Source of the DNA: Virgisporangium aurantiacum
GTDB lineage: Bacteria > Actinomycetota > Actinomycetes > Mycobacteriales > Micromonosporaceae
Assembly (NCBI RefSeq): GCF_016863635.1
Contig: NZ_BOPG01000049.1
Location: 1-64,000 of the forward strand
Direction: 5' to 3'
Length of the DNA: 64,000 bases
Shown here: positions 8,272 to 16,773 of the stretch, in pieces
Numbering within the stretch: the first letter of the stretch is position 1
Layout of the letters: each line of letters opens with the position of its first letter
The notes under the pieces: generated by a model
Database searches by the model: none
What the model saw: the letters and a program-made list of their open reading frames with translations, nothing else
Told to the model about the DNA's origin: nothing
Program-made: the position numbers and the translations under genes

Positions 8272-8695
8272 GGGCATCCTCGAGAAGCGGGCCATCCGGC
8301 TCGACGAGCGCGCCGCGTCCCGCGACGACGCGATCCGCCGCTGCGGCGGGGTGCTGGTCGAGATCGGGGCGGTCGACCCGGCGTACGTGGGCACGATGCT
8401 CGCCCGCGAGCAGTCGATCTCCACATACGTCGGCGAGGGCGTGGCCATCCCGCACGGCACGCTGGAGGGCAAGAGCGCGGTCCGCCGGGACGCCCTGGCC
8501 GTCGTGCGCTTTCCCGAAACCGTCGACTGGGACGGCAACCCGGTGACCGTGTGCGTGGCGATCGCCGCGCAGGGCGACGGGCACGTGGACATCCTCGCCG
8601 AGCTGGCCGAGATCCTCATGGACGAGGACCGCGCCGAGGCGCTGCGGGGGGCCACGGACCCCGACGAAGTACTCCAGATCCTGAAAGGAACATGA
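8264..8695 (+). CDS. PTS mannitol/fructose-type IIA component
   Basis: This 143-residue cytosolic IIA has the active-site histidine in GVAIPHGT (His64), which accepts phosphate from HPr and hands it to the IIB cysteine. The domain is the PTS EIIA type 2 fold. It overlaps the IIB gene by 8 bases and its stop overlaps the start of the zinc dehydrogenase, so the units are made in proportion. Regulation follows the operon promoter at 4896. Confidence 0.88.
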   Translation: MDEGILEKRAIRLDERAASRDDAIRRCGGVLVEIGAVDPAYVGTMLAREQSISTYVGEGVAIPHGTLEGKSAVRRDALAVVRFPETVDWDGNPVTVCVAIAAQGDGHVDILAELAEILMDEDRAEALRGATDPDEVLQILKGT

Positions 8696-9735
8696 TGAAG
8701 GTCGTCCGCTTCCACGCCCCCGGTGACGTGCGCATCGAAGACGCGCCGGAGCCCTCCCCGGGCGCGGGAGACGTCAAGATCCGGGTGCGCAACTGCTCCA
8801 CCTGCGGCACCGACGTCAAGATCTTCCGGTTCGGGCACCACCACATCCACCCGCCGCGGGTGATGGGACACGAGGTCGCCGGTGAGGTCGTCGAGGTCGG
8901 TGCCGGGGTCACCGGATGGGAGGCGGGCGACCGCGTACAGGTCATCGCCGCGATCCCCGACGGCACGTGCGGCGAGTGCCGCCGGGGCCGGCTGACCGTC
9001 TGCCCGAACCAGGAGTCGATCGGCTACCACTACGAGGGCGGCTTCGCCGAGTACATGATCGTGCCGGCGAAGGTGCTCGCCGTCGACGGACTCAACCGGA
9101 TCCCCGACGGCGTCAGCTTCGCCGAGGCGAGCGTGGCGGAGCCGTTCGCCTGCGCGATCAACGGGCAGAACCTGGCCCGCGTCGGCGAGGGCGACGACGT
9201 GGTGATCGTCGGCTCGGGTCCGATCGGTTGCCTGCACGTGCGTCTCGCCAAGGCGCGCGGCGCGGCCCGGGTCTTCCTGGTGGAACTCAACCGCGACCGG
9301 CTCGACCAGGCCGCCGCGATCGTCAAGCCCGACGCCGGTATCTGCGGCGGCGAGACCGACCCGGTACAGGCCGTGCTCGACCTCACCGACGGGCGCGGCG
9401 CCGACGTGATCATCACGGCGGCGGCCTCCGGCAAGGCGCAGGAGCAGGCGATCCAGATGGCCGCCCGGCAGGCCCGGATCAGCTTCTTCGGCGGCCTGCC
9501 CAAGGACAACCCGATCATCTCGGTCGACTCGAACCTGGTGCACTACCGCGAGCTGACGCTCGTGGGCGCGAACGGGTCGAGCCCGGCGCACAACAAGGAA
9601 GCGCTCGGCCTGATCGCCTCGGGCGCGGTGCCGGTCGAGGACCTGATCACGCACCGGTTGCCGCTGGACAGAACACTCGATGCCTTCGACATTGTTGCCA
9701 AGGGCCAGGGAATCAAGGTCACGATCGAGCCGTAG
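8692..9735 (+). CDS. Zinc-dependent medium-chain dehydrogenase (sugar-alcohol or sugar-alcohol-phosphate type)
   Basis: This 347-residue MDR enzyme should oxidise a polyol or polyol phosphate with NAD(P). The catalytic zinc motif NCSTCGTD has Cys38, followed by GHEVAGEVVEVG with His60 and Glu61; structural-zinc cysteines are Cys93, Cys96 and Cys104, with Asp90 at the usual first Cys position. The Rossmann motif VIVGSGPIG lies near 167-175. Two in-frame ATGs, 8692 and 8695, are adjacent. It sits exactly where a classical MtlD would be expected in a mannitol operon but belongs to a different superfamily. If it oxidises the C2 carbon of a hexitol 1-phosphate, the product is fructose 1-phosphate, the FruK substrate. 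Confidence 0.82.
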   Translation: MMKVVRFHAPGDVRIEDAPEPSPGAGDVKIRVRNCSTCGTDVKIFRFGHHHIHPPRVMGHEVAGEVVEVGAGVTGWEAGDRVQVIAAIPDGTCGECRRGRLTVCPNQESIGYHYEGGFAEYMIVPAKVLAVDGLNRIPDGVSFAEASVAEPFACAINGQNLARVGEGDDVVIVGSGPIGCLHVRLAKARGAARVFLVELNRDRLDQAAAIVKPDAGICGGETDPVQAVLDLTDGRGADVIITAAASGKAQEQAIQMAARQARISFFGGLPKDNPIISVDSNLVHYRELTLVGANGSSPAHNKEALGLIASGAVPVEDLITHRLPLDRTLDAFDIVAKGQGIKVTIEP

Positions 9736-9743
9736 GAGTTCAG

Positions 9744-10016
9744 ATGCCGTCCCGAACCGTCACCGTCGGCTCCGCCAGCGGCCTGCACGCCCGTCCCGCC
9801 GCGCTGTTCGTCGCCGCCGCGGCGAAGCAGCCGGTGAAAGTCACCATCCGAACCGGCGAGAAGCGGGCCGTGCCGGCGCGCAGCATGCTCTCGGTGCTCT
9901 CGCTCGGCGCCAAGTGCGGCACCGAGGTGATCCTCGAAGCCGACGGCGACGGCGCCGACACCGCCCTCGACGAGCTGGCCGACCTGCTCGCCCGCGACCT
10001 TGACGCAGATGGCTGA
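9744..10016 (+). CDS. ptsH: HPr phosphocarrier protein
   Basis: This 90-residue protein is the general PTS phosphocarrier. The site GLHARPA gives phospho-His15 and the ARSMLSVLSLG segment contains the regulatory serine position. The ATG has AGGAG at 9734-9738, partly inside the previous stop. Having HPr and enzyme I in the same operon as the polyol-specific units means this operon carries a complete phosphorelay. Its last codons overlap the start of enzyme I. Confidence 0.92.
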   Translation: MPSRTVTVGSASGLHARPAALFVAAAAKQPVKVTIRTGEKRAVPARSMLSVLSLGAKCGTEVILEADGDGADTALDELADLLARDLDADG

Positions 10017-11637
10017 GCTCAAGGGCATCGGCGTCAGCCCGGGCGGCGCCGGTGCTCCCGCGTACAAGGTGGCGCCCCCGCCGAGACTGCCCACCACGCA
10101 ACCGGCGGCCCTCGACCCGGACGTCGAGGCGAAGCGGGCGATCGCGGCGCTGGCATCCGTCACCGAAGAACTGTCGCGGCGGGCGGATGCCGCAACCGGA
10201 CCGGCCGCCGAGATCCTCCGGGCCGAGGCCATGATGGCCGAGGACCCGGAACTGGCCGACGCCGCCGCGCAGGCCGCCCGCGACGGCATGAGCGCCGCAC
10301 ACGCGATCGACGCCGCGCTGGCCGTGCACCGCGCGGCGTTCGAGGAGGCCGGTGGCTACCTCGCCGAGCGGGTCGCCGACCTCGACGACATCCGGAACCG
10401 CGCGGTCGCCATCTGCCTGGGCCTGCCGATGCCGGGCATCCCGTCGCCGGGGCAGCCGTTCGTGCTGATCGCCCGCGACCTCGCGCCCGCCGACACCGCC
10501 CAGCTCGACCCCGCCGAGGTGGTCGCGCTGGTCACCGAGGACGGCGGGCCGACCAGCCACACCGCGATCCTGGCCCGCACGCTCGGCATCCCGGCCGTGG
10601 TGCGGTGCACGGGCGTGCTGGGCGTCGAGGACGGCACGGTGGTCATCGTCGACGGGACCGGCGGGGTGGTGCGGCTCGCGCCGACCGCCGCCGAGGTCGA
10701 GGCCGCGCGCGAGGCCGAGGCCGCGCGTCAGGAAAGGTTGCGGTCCACGTCGGGTCCCGGTTCCACCGCGGACGGCCACCAGGTGGCGCTGTACGCCAAC
10801 ATCGGCGGGGCGAAAGATCTTTTAGGGGACGTCGAGGGCGTCGGCCTGTTCCGCACCGAGCTGCTCTACCTCGACCGCACCGACGCGCCCTCGTTCGACG
10901 ACCAGGTGGCCGCCTACACCGAGGTGTTCGCCGCGCTGCCCGGCCGCAAGGTGGTCGTACGGACGCTCGACGCCGGCGCCGACAAGCCGCTGCCGTTTCT
11001 GTCGCAGTCCGACGAGCCGAACCCCGCGCTGGGCGTCCGCGGGCTGCGCATCTCGTGGCGCCGCCCCGACGTCCTCGAAACACAGTTGAAAGCGATCGCG
11101 GCCGCCGCAAAGGCCGCGTCGGCCGAGGTGTGGGTGATGGCGCCGATGGTCGCGACCCCGCAGGAGGCCGCGACGTTCGTGGCGGCCTGCCGCGCCGCCG
11201 GCCTGCCCACGGCGGGCGCGATGGTCGAGATACCGGCCGCCGCGCTGCGGGCCGGTGCGCTGCTGGCGGAGGTCGACTTCCTGTCGATCGGCACCAACGA
11301 CCTGAGCCAGTACACGTTCGCGTCCGACCGGCAGGTGGGCGAACTGGCCGAACTCCTCGACCCGTGGCAGCCCGCGCTGCTGGAACTGATTGCCATGTGC
11401 GCCTCGGCCGGCAAGGCCGCCGGCAAGCCGGTCGGCGTGTGCGGCGAGGCCGCGGCCGACCCGGCGCTCGCCGTGGTGCTCACGGGGCTGGGCATCACCA
11501 GCCTGTCGATGGCCGCCCGCTCGATCCCGGCGGTGCGGGAGGCGCTGGCCGCCCGCACGCTCGAGGAGTGCCAACGCCTCGCCCACGCGGCCCTGACGGC
11601 AGAGACGGCCGAAGCCGCCCGCGCTGCGGCCCGCTGA
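10009..11637 (+). CDS. ptsI: PTS enzyme I (phosphoenolpyruvate-protein phosphotransferase)
   Basis: This 542-residue cytosolic enzyme takes phosphate from phosphoenolpyruvate and passes it to HPr. The phospho-histidine motif GGPTSHTAILAR has His184; the PEP-binding barrel includes LFRTELLY, a GANPALGVRG-like loop, and the GTNDLSQY and GVCGEAAADP motifs. The ATG at 10009 overlaps the HPr gene by 8 bases; a TTG at 10000 is possible but less likely. The operon ends at a strong terminator from 11641. Confidence 0.92.
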   Translation: MAELKGIGVSPGGAGAPAYKVAPPPRLPTTQPAALDPDVEAKRAIAALASVTEELSRRADAATGPAAEILRAEAMMAEDPELADAAAQAARDGMSAAHAIDAALAVHRAAFEEAGGYLAERVADLDDIRNRAVAICLGLPMPGIPSPGQPFVLIARDLAPADTAQLDPAEVVALVTEDGGPTSHTAILARTLGIPAVVRCTGVLGVEDGTVVIVDGTGGVVRLAPTAAEVEAAREAEAARQERLRSTSGPGSTADGHQVALYANIGGAKDLLGDVEGVGLFRTELLYLDRTDAPSFDDQVAAYTEVFAALPGRKVVVRTLDAGADKPLPFLSQSDEPNPALGVRGLRISWRRPDVLETQLKAIAAAAKAASAEVWVMAPMVATPQEAATFVAACRAAGLPTAGAMVEIPAAALRAGALLAEVDFLSIGTNDLSQYTFASDRQVGELAELLDPWQPALLELIAMCASAGKAAGKPVGVCGEAAADPALAVVLTGLGITSLSMAARSIPAVREALAARTLEECQRLAHAALTAETAEAARAAAR

Positions 11638-11640
11638 ACG

Positions 11641-11684
11641 GAAGCGGCCCGCGCCCCGGTGTCGGTCGGGGCGCGAGCCGCTTC
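11641..11684 (+). terminator. Rho-independent terminator after ptsI
   Basis: An 18-bp stem with one mismatch (11641-11658 with 11667-11684, loop GTGTCGGT) starts 3 bases after the ptsI stop and is followed by TCTATT. It closes the PTS operon and may also serve the convergent pspC gene. Confidence 0.8.
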
Positions 11685-11738
11685 TCTATTGGTGCGCCCG
11701 GCCGGGGGACCATGTGCGGCCGGGCGCGTCTATCGGGA

Positions 11739-11939
11739 TCACACGTGTGCCGGGTGGCGCTCCTCGTTCGGCACCATGATCCAGATGGCCAGGTAGATGA
11801 GGAACTGTGGGCCGGGCAGCAAGCAGGACAGCAGGAACAGGACCCGCATCGTCAGCGATGAGGTTCCGAAACGCCGGGCGAGCCCGCTGCACACACCGGC
11901 GATCCACCGGTCGTTACGGGGGCGGCTCAGCTTGGCCAT
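11739..11939 (-). CDS. PspC-domain small membrane protein
   Basis: This 66-residue protein has the PspC signature: a basic start with DRWIAGVCSGLARRFG and one transmembrane segment (about residues 31-55, RVLFLLSCLLPGPQFLIYLA) ending in WIMVPNEE. PspC-type proteins anchor envelope-stress signalling in the membrane; in actinobacteria most are stand-alone and of unknown partner. The ATG at 11939 has GAGGAG at 11949-11954; a TTG start three codons earlier would bury that site. Convergent with ptsI, monocistronic. Confidence 0.85.
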   Translation of the reverse strand: MAKLSRPRNDRWIAGVCSGLARRFGTSSLTMRVLFLLSCLLPGPQFLIYLAIWIMVPNEERHPAHV

Positions 11940-12219
11940 GACCGTCAACTCCTCATTTCTTCGTCAAGATCCCACGGTGCTTGTCCGTGGCGACCATCGA
12001 TCTTTCTCTACGGTATGCCCGGTTGGGCGCCCGGCAATCGGCTCGAAGGCGGATCCGGTAACCGCAGCTCACCTAGGGGGTTCCCGGAACTTCGTCGGGT
12101 TGGTGGGTGGTTTTTGACAGTGGCGCAAAATTGGGAGCATGAACCGGCGCGGTGTCTCTACCGTGTTCTTAGACACACAGATCTCCAACCAGGAGACCAG
12201 ACATCCGCGGAGGTGCGAG

Positions 12220-12489
12220 ATGCCGCAGAACACATTCGAGGCGGTCCGCGCCGAGGCGCTGTTCGCTTCCTCGATCCAGTCGTCCGACCAGCCGACCGGC
12301 GTTGAAGTGCGCGGTGCCGTGGCAGCCACGCTGCGCAAGTTCGGCATCCGCGGATGCGCCGCCGCCGTCGCCGGTGAGTACGGCGACCACCCGGACACCG
12401 CGTGCGCGCGGATGACCTGGGCGCTGGCCACGGTCCGGGCCTCGTACCCGGTGTACGTCGCCCGCGACATGCTGGCCCTGGCCGGCTGA
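12220..12489 (+). CDS. Conserved small actinobacterial protein of unknown function
   Basis: This 89-residue soluble protein begins MPQNTFEAVRAEALFASSIQ and has GGAGG 6 bases before its ATG. I recognise the pattern as a small protein common in actinobacteria, but no function is known to me. It is mostly helical by eye, with a Cys-containing GIRGCAAAVAGEYGDHP segment and an RMTWALATVRASY helix. A 280-base upstream region contains TTGACA at 12114-12119 but no convincing -10 at the right distance. It is followed by a strong terminator and appears monocistronic. Confidence 0.7.
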   Translation: MPQNTFEAVRAEALFASSIQSSDQPTGVEVRGAVAATLRKFGIRGCAAAVAGEYGDHPDTACARMTWALATVRASYPVYVARDMLALAG

Positions 12490-12501
12490 GAAACTTCTTA
12501 T

Positions 12502-12531
12502 TGGACGCCCACCAGCGCTGGTGGGCGTCCA
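12502..12531 (+). terminator. Perfect 30-base palindromic terminator
   Basis: Bases 12502-12516 and 12517-12531 are exact reverse complements (15 bp, tight GC turn) followed by TTTCGTTTT. It lies 12 bases after the stop of the small conserved gene and ends just before the pirin promoter. Confidence 0.85.
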
Positions 12532-12551
12532 TTTCGTTTTAGAGTCGAGTC

Positions 12552-13487
12552 ATGACGGTGCCGCCTACCTCGGTGCTCCTGCCCGGGCACGACGTGCCGC
12601 TGGGGCGGTACACGGTGGTCCGGCGGCTCCTTCCGCAGCGCGTGCGGCGCATGATCGGCGCCTGGTGCTTCGTCGACCACTTCGGCCCCGACGACGTCTC
12701 GGCCGGCCCCGGCATGCAGGTTCCGCCGCACCCGCACACCGGCCTGCAGACCGTGAGCTGGCTGGCCGAGGGCGAGATCCTGCACCGCGACAGCCTCGGC
12801 AGCCTCCAGCCGATCACGCCTGGTCGGCTGAACGTGATGACGTCGGGCCACGGCATCTCCCACTCGGAGGAGTCACCGGTGCCCCATCCGCCGGTGATGC
12901 ACGGCCTCCAGTTGTGGGTGGCCCTACCCGACGCCGCCCGCCACGGCCCACCCCGGTTCGACCACTATCCGACTCTGCCCGTTTTGACGCATGACGCCTC
13001 GACGGTCACCGTCGTGGTCGGCTCGATCGGCGGCGAGACGTCGCCGGCGGTGGTGTTCTCCCCGCTCGTCGGCGCCGAGATCACGCTCGAACCGGGCGCG
13101 TCGGTGCGCCTGCCGCTCGACCCGGCGTTCGAGTACGGCGCCGTGTCGATGGCCGGCTCGGCCGACGTCCTCGGTGCCGACCTCAAGCCCGGCGCCCTCC
13201 TGTACCTCGACCGCGGCCGCCGCGACCTCCGCATCGAGAGCGAGACCGGTGCCCGGCTGTTCCTCCTCGGCGGCGAGCCGTTCGACGAGCCGCTGGTGAT
13301 GTGGTGGAACTTCGTCGGCCGCACCCACGAGGAGATCGTCGAGGCCCGTGCGGCCTGGGAGCACTCGCGCCGCGAGCCGGGCGGCCGGTTCGGCACCGTG
13401 ACCGGCTACGCCGGTGACCCCCTCCCCGCCCCTGAGCTGCCAACCGTGCGCCTCAAGGCCCGCGACCGCTCCGGCACGGTCCGCTAG
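12552..13487 (+). CDS. Pirin-family protein
   Basis: This 311-residue protein has the two-cupin pirin layout. The signature MIGAWCFVDHFGPDDV is at residues 34-49, and the metal ligands of the first cupin are visible as His60 and His62 in PPHPHTG and His104 and Glu106 in GISHSEE. Pirins bind iron; some have quercetinase activity and others bind transcription complexes, so the role is not set by sequence. The ATG has no clear ribosome site, but TAGAGT at 12540-12545 lies 6 bases before it, consistent with a leaderless transcript. Monocistronic. Confidence 0.85.
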   Translation: MTVPPTSVLLPGHDVPLGRYTVVRRLLPQRVRRMIGAWCFVDHFGPDDVSAGPGMQVPPHPHTGLQTVSWLAEGEILHRDSLGSLQPITPGRLNVMTSGHGISHSEESPVPHPPVMHGLQLWVALPDAARHGPPRFDHYPTLPVLTHDASTVTVVVGSIGGETSPAVVFSPLVGAEITLEPGASVRLPLDPAFEYGAVSMAGSADVLGADLKPGALLYLDRGRRDLRIESETGARLFLLGGEPFDEPLVMWWNFVGRTHEEIVEARAAWEHSRREPGGRFGTVTGYAGDPLPAPELPTVRLKARDRSGTVR

Positions 13488-13523
13488 CCACACCATGTAA
13501 CGACAGGCACTACGAGACGTCTC

Positions 13524-13552
13524 TTGTAATAGTGTGTGGCACACAGTATCGT
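13524..13552 (+). promoter_or_regulatory. padR promoter with embedded dyad operator
   Basis: TTGTAA (13524-13529) and TATCGT (13547-13552) have a 17-base spacer. That spacer is a dyad, TAGTGTGTG-G-CACACAGTA (13530-13548), with one mismatch. Transcription would begin at about the ATG (13560), so the mRNA is probably leaderless. The position of the dyad fits autorepression by the PadR protein. Confidence 0.65.
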
Positions 13553-13559
13553 CTCTGGC

Positions 13560-13904
13560 ATGACAATGGATGGGACGCTCGCCGGTCACCTCCAGGAGCT
13601 TCGACGGGGCACCGTCGTCGTCGCGAGCCTCACGGTTCTGCGCGAGCCCGGCTACGGGTACTCGCTGCTGGAGACGTTGAGCGCGGCCGGGTTCGAGGTG
13701 GAGGCCAACACGCTCTACCCGCTGCTGCGGCGGTTGGAGGCCCAGGGGCTGCTCACCAGCTTGTGGAACACCGACGAGGCCCGCCCGCGCAAGTTCTACC
13801 GGACCACCGAATACGGCGACTCGATTGCCGCCGCCCTGCGCACCGAATGGGCGCGGCTCGACCGCGCCGTCAGCGACCTCGACACCCCCGGGAGCCCCCA
13901 ATGA
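13560..13904 (+). CDS. PadR-family transcriptional regulator
   Basis: This 114-residue protein is a winged-helix regulator of the PadR-s1 type: helices with LRRGTVVVASLTVL, the recognition region GYSLLETL...VEANTLYPLLRRLEAQGLL, and a wing with RKFYRTTEYG. Short PadR proteins repress a linked gene and release DNA on ligand or stress. The ATG at 13560 is preferred (MTMDGTLAGH); the frame is open 24 bases further. Its stop overlaps the start of the downstream membrane protein (ATGA), a layout typical of PadR plus target. Confidence 0.88.
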   Translation: MTMDGTLAGHLQELRRGTVVVASLTVLREPGYGYSLLETLSAAGFEVEANTLYPLLRRLEAQGLLTSLWNTDEARPRKFYRTTEYGDSIAAALRTEWARLDRAVSDLDTPGSPQ

Positions 13905-14863
13905 CCACCAGCCTCATCGACCGCTACGTCCGAACCGCCCTGCGCCGGGTCCCGGAGCAGGAGCGTGCCGACATCGACCGCGAACTGCGGGCATCCATCG
14001 ACGACGCCGTCGACGCCCGGGTGGAGAACGGGGAGCCGCGCGAGGCGGCGATCGAGCAGACCCTGCTCGAACTCGGCGACCCCGAGCTGCTCGCCGACCG
14101 CTACGCCGGGCGGCGTCAGGTGCTCATCGGGCCCGACCTGTATCCGATCTGGCGCCGCCTGCTGGTGCTCCTGCTGTCGGTGGTGCTGCCGATCGTCGTC
14201 GGGGTGGTCGTGGTCGTCACGATCCTCGAAGACGGCGCGGTCGGGTCGGTGATCGGGGCCGCCGTCACCACGGCGCTGACCACCGCGGTGCACATGGCCT
14301 TCTGGACCACGGCGGTGTTCGCCGTCCTGGAGCGCACCGGCGTGGTACGCGGCAATCTGCGCTCCGCGTGGACGCCGGCCGACCTGCCGAAGTACCAACC
14401 GGAATCGCAGACGACCGGCCAGCTCGCGGCCGGCGTCGCGTGGCCGTTGCTGCTGATCGTCGCGCTGGTGCTGCAGCAGTTCACGTTCACCGACGAGCCG
14501 GTGCTCGACCCCGCCAACTGGTCGTTCTGGTGGCCGTTCCTCATCGCGGTGCTCCTGCTGGAGTGCGTCTACGCGGTGTGGGTGTCGCGCCGGGGTGCCT
14601 GGTCGCACACCGTCACGCTCGTGAACGCCGGCCTGGCCGTGCTGTTCTGGGGTCCGGTGATCTGGCTGCTCGCGTCGCACAACTTCTTCAACCCGGAGTT
14701 CATCGCCGGGCTCGACTGGGACACGTCCGACCCGCTCGGCTGGCTCACCACCACCTGCCTCATCGTTGCCGTCGCCAGCGCGGTCTACGACGTCGTCGAG
14801 GTCGCGGTCAAGGCCGAGCGGACCCGTCGCGGGCTTCCCACCCAGGTGGCCGGCGTCAGGTGA
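13901..14863 (+). CDS. Membrane protein with HAAS/permease-prefix domain, PadR-coupled
   Basis: This 320-residue protein has an N-terminal soluble helical domain (residues 1-75, with VPEQERADIDRELRASI and LLELGDPELLADRYAG) of the kind found beside PadR regulators. About six transmembrane segments follow from residue 85, including a very hydrophobic VLLLSVVLPIVVGVVVVVTI. No catalytic motif is seen. Translational coupling to PadR suggests it is the regulated target, perhaps a sensor or permease-like partner in envelope stress; function is unknown. Its end overlaps the convergent acetyltransferase gene by 8 bases. Confidence 0.8.
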   Translation: MTTSLIDRYVRTALRRVPEQERADIDRELRASIDDAVDARVENGEPREAAIEQTLLELGDPELLADRYAGRRQVLIGPDLYPIWRRLLVLLLSVVLPIVVGVVVVVTILEDGAVGSVIGAAVTTALTTAVHMAFWTTAVFAVLERTGVVRGNLRSAWTPADLPKYQPESQTTGQLAAGVAWPLLLIVALVLQQFTFTDEPVLDPANWSFWWPFLIAVLLLECVYAVWVSRRGAWSHTVTLVNAGLAVLFWGPVIWLLASHNFFNPEFIAGLDWDTSDPLGWLTTTCLIVAVASAVYDVVEVAVKAERTRRGLPTQVAGVR

Positions 14864-15464
14864 CGGACTCCGACAGGACGCCGTCCGTCTCCACGTATTC
14901 GGCACCGGTTTCGGGGCAGACGTACCGGTTGTCTTTCTTGACGAGTTTCTTGCCCGCGCGTCCGACCCAGCCGATGCGGCGCGCGGGCACGCCGGCCATG
15001 AGCGCGAACGCCGGAACGTCGGCGGCGACCACGGCACCGGCGGCGATCAGGGCCCACCGGCCGATCGTCACCGGTGCCACGCAGACCGCGCGGGCACCGA
15101 TGGCCGCGCCCTCCTCGATCGTGACGGAGACCATGTCCCAGTCGTCGTTGGTCTTCAGCCGGCCGTCCGGGGTCACCGCGCGCGGGTTGAGGTCATTGGT
15201 CAGAACGACGTGCGGACCGATGAACACACCGTCGCCCACCTGGGCGGGTTCGAACACCAGCGCGTAGGTCTGGATCTTCACATTGTTGCCGATCCGGGCA
15301 CCGGGACCGACATAACACCCGCGCCCCAGGATGCAGTTGGAGCCGACGATGGCGCCGGAGCGCACGCTCGCGAGTCCCCAGATCTTCGTTCCCGCACCGA
15401 CCACCGCACCGCTCTCGACTTCCGCGCCCGGCGCCGAAAAGTACTCCGTGTCATCCGGTTCCAC
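14856..15464 (-). CDS. Left-handed beta-helix sugar N-acetyltransferase (WbpD-like)
   Basis: This 202-residue protein is made of hexapeptide repeats (GAVVGAGTKIWGLASV..., GARIGNNVKIQTYALV, GAAIGARAVCVAPVTIG). The C-terminal tail KKDNRYVCPETGAEY is characteristic of WbpD-type enzymes, which add an acetyl group from acetyl-CoA to the 3-amino group of UDP-2-acetamido-3-amino-uronic acid. There is no Met in the N-terminal part; a GTG at 15464 is the best start. It is divergent from the Gfo/Idh/MocA oxidoreductase by 214 bases, the usual partner in that pathway. The exact sugar is inferred. Confidence 0.78.
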   Translation of the reverse strand: MEPDDTEYFSAPGAEVESGAVVGAGTKIWGLASVRSGAIVGSNCILGRGCYVGPGARIGNNVKIQTYALVFEPAQVGDGVFIGPHVVLTNDLNPRAVTPDGRLKTNDDWDMVSVTIEEGAAIGARAVCVAPVTIGRWALIAAGAVVAADVPAFALMAGVPARRIGWVGRAGKKLVKKDNRYVCPETGAEYVETDGVLSESVT

Positions 15465-15678
15465 CCGATTGACTGTACGGACGCACCGATGCGACGACCG
15501 TTGGCATTGCCGGAATCGGTTCGTTCGCCCCACCCCCGTCGGTCGGTCAGCCGACTGTCCAGGAGGTCCTCGAACGGTAGGTTTTCGCCTGCGATCGTGC
15601 GTCCGAGGATCTTTCACGACCACTGCTAGATGTCCGAGAGCCCGGCGCTGCCCCTGCGTCGACACGAAGCGAGGACCT

Positions 15679-16773
15679 GTGACTGCACCTGCCGCCGCGG
15701 CCGCTCAAGGCCGCCCCGGAGCAGATGATCCCATCGGCGTAGCAGTAATCGGCGCCGGCTACTGGGGCCCGAATCTGGTCCGGAACTTCCAGGGTTCGCC
15801 GTCGTTCCACCTGCGCACGCTGTGTGACCTGGACCTCGGCCGCGCCCAGCGGCTGCTCGGCCGGTACTCCACCGTGCAGGCCACCGACGACTTCGCCACG
15901 GTGCTGGCCGACCCGGAGATCCGCGCGGTGGCGCTCGCCACCCCGGCCGGCACGCACGCACCGCTCGCCACCGCCGCGCTCCGCGCAGGGAAGCACGTGC
16001 TGGTGGAGAAGCCCCTCGCCGCGACGGTCGAGGAAGGCAAGGCGCTGATCGCGGAGGCCGACGCACGCGGCCTCACGCTCATGTGCGACCACACCTACTG
16101 CTACACGCCGGCGGTGACCCGCATCCGCGAGATGCTGCACGCCGGCGACCTCGGCGACGTCCACTACATCGACTCGGTGCGCATCAACCTCGGGCTGGTG
16201 CAGAAGGACATCGACGTCATGTGGGACCTGGCGCCGCACGATCTGTCCATTCTGGACTCGATCCTGCCGTCCGGCGTCCACCCGGTCGCCGTGAGCGCGC
16301 ACGGTGCCGACCCGATCGGCGCCGGCCGGTCCTGCGTCGCGTACCTCACGCTGCAACTCAACACCGGCGCGATCGCACACGTGCACGTCAACTGGCTGTC
16401 GCCGGTGAAGGTGCGCACCACGATGGTCAGCGGGTCGAAGCGCACGCTCGTGTGGGACGACATGAACCCGTCGCAGCGCATCGCGGTCTACGACCGCGGC
16501 GTCGACGTGGCGACCCCGGAGGAACTGGCCACCGAGGAGCGGCGCGACATCCTGGTGTCGTACCGGTCCGGCGACATGGTGGCGCCGGCGCTGGCCGAGC
16601 GCGAGGCGCTGCGCACGATGGTCGACGAGTTCGAGCGGGCGATCCGCACCGGCACCCCGGCGCTCACCGACGGCCGCTCGGGGCTGCGCGTCCTGGAGAT
16701 CCTCCAGGCCGCGTCGGAGAGTTTGGCGAACGGCGGAGCGACCGTCGCGCTCGAATCGGGAGAGCAAAAGTGA
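15679..16773 (+). CDS. Gfo/Idh/MocA-family sugar dehydrogenase (WbpB-like role)
   Basis: This 364-residue NAD(P)-dependent oxidoreductase has the Rossmann motif VIGAGYWGPNLVRNF near residues 20-34, the EKPLA motif near 113, and the C-terminal substrate domain with DLAPHDLSILD. Such enzymes oxidise a sugar hydroxyl, for example C3 of a UDP-acetamido sugar before amination. A GTG at 15679 with GAGGA just upstream starts the gene. It heads a ten-gene operon running to 26871 in which almost all genes overlap or nearly touch. Together with the linked WbpD-like acetyltransferase and DegT aminotransferase it supports a 3-acetamido sugar branch. Confidence 0.82.
   Translation: MTAPAAAAAQGRPGADDPIGVAVIGAGYWGPNLVRNFQGSPSFHLRTLCDLDLGRAQRLLGRYSTVQATDDFATVLADPEIRAVALATPAGTHAPLATAALRAGKHVLVEKPLAATVEEGKALIAEADARGLTLMCDHTYCYTPAVTRIREMLHAGDLGDVHYIDSVRINLGLVQKDIDVMWDLAPHDLSILDSILPSGVHPVAVSAHGADPIGAGRSCVAYLTLQLNTGAIAHVHVNWLSPVKVRTTMVSGSKRTLVWDDMNPSQRIAVYDRGVDVATPEELATEERRDILVSYRSGDMVAPALAEREALRTMVDEFERAIRTGTPALTDGRSGLRVLEILQAASESLANGGATVALESGEQK

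Noticed and set aside
7714..9654. A 646-codon minus-strand frame across the PTS genes
   Set aside because: It runs antisense through PTS and dehydrogenase genes that all have catalytic motifs; the frame is a by-product of high GC.
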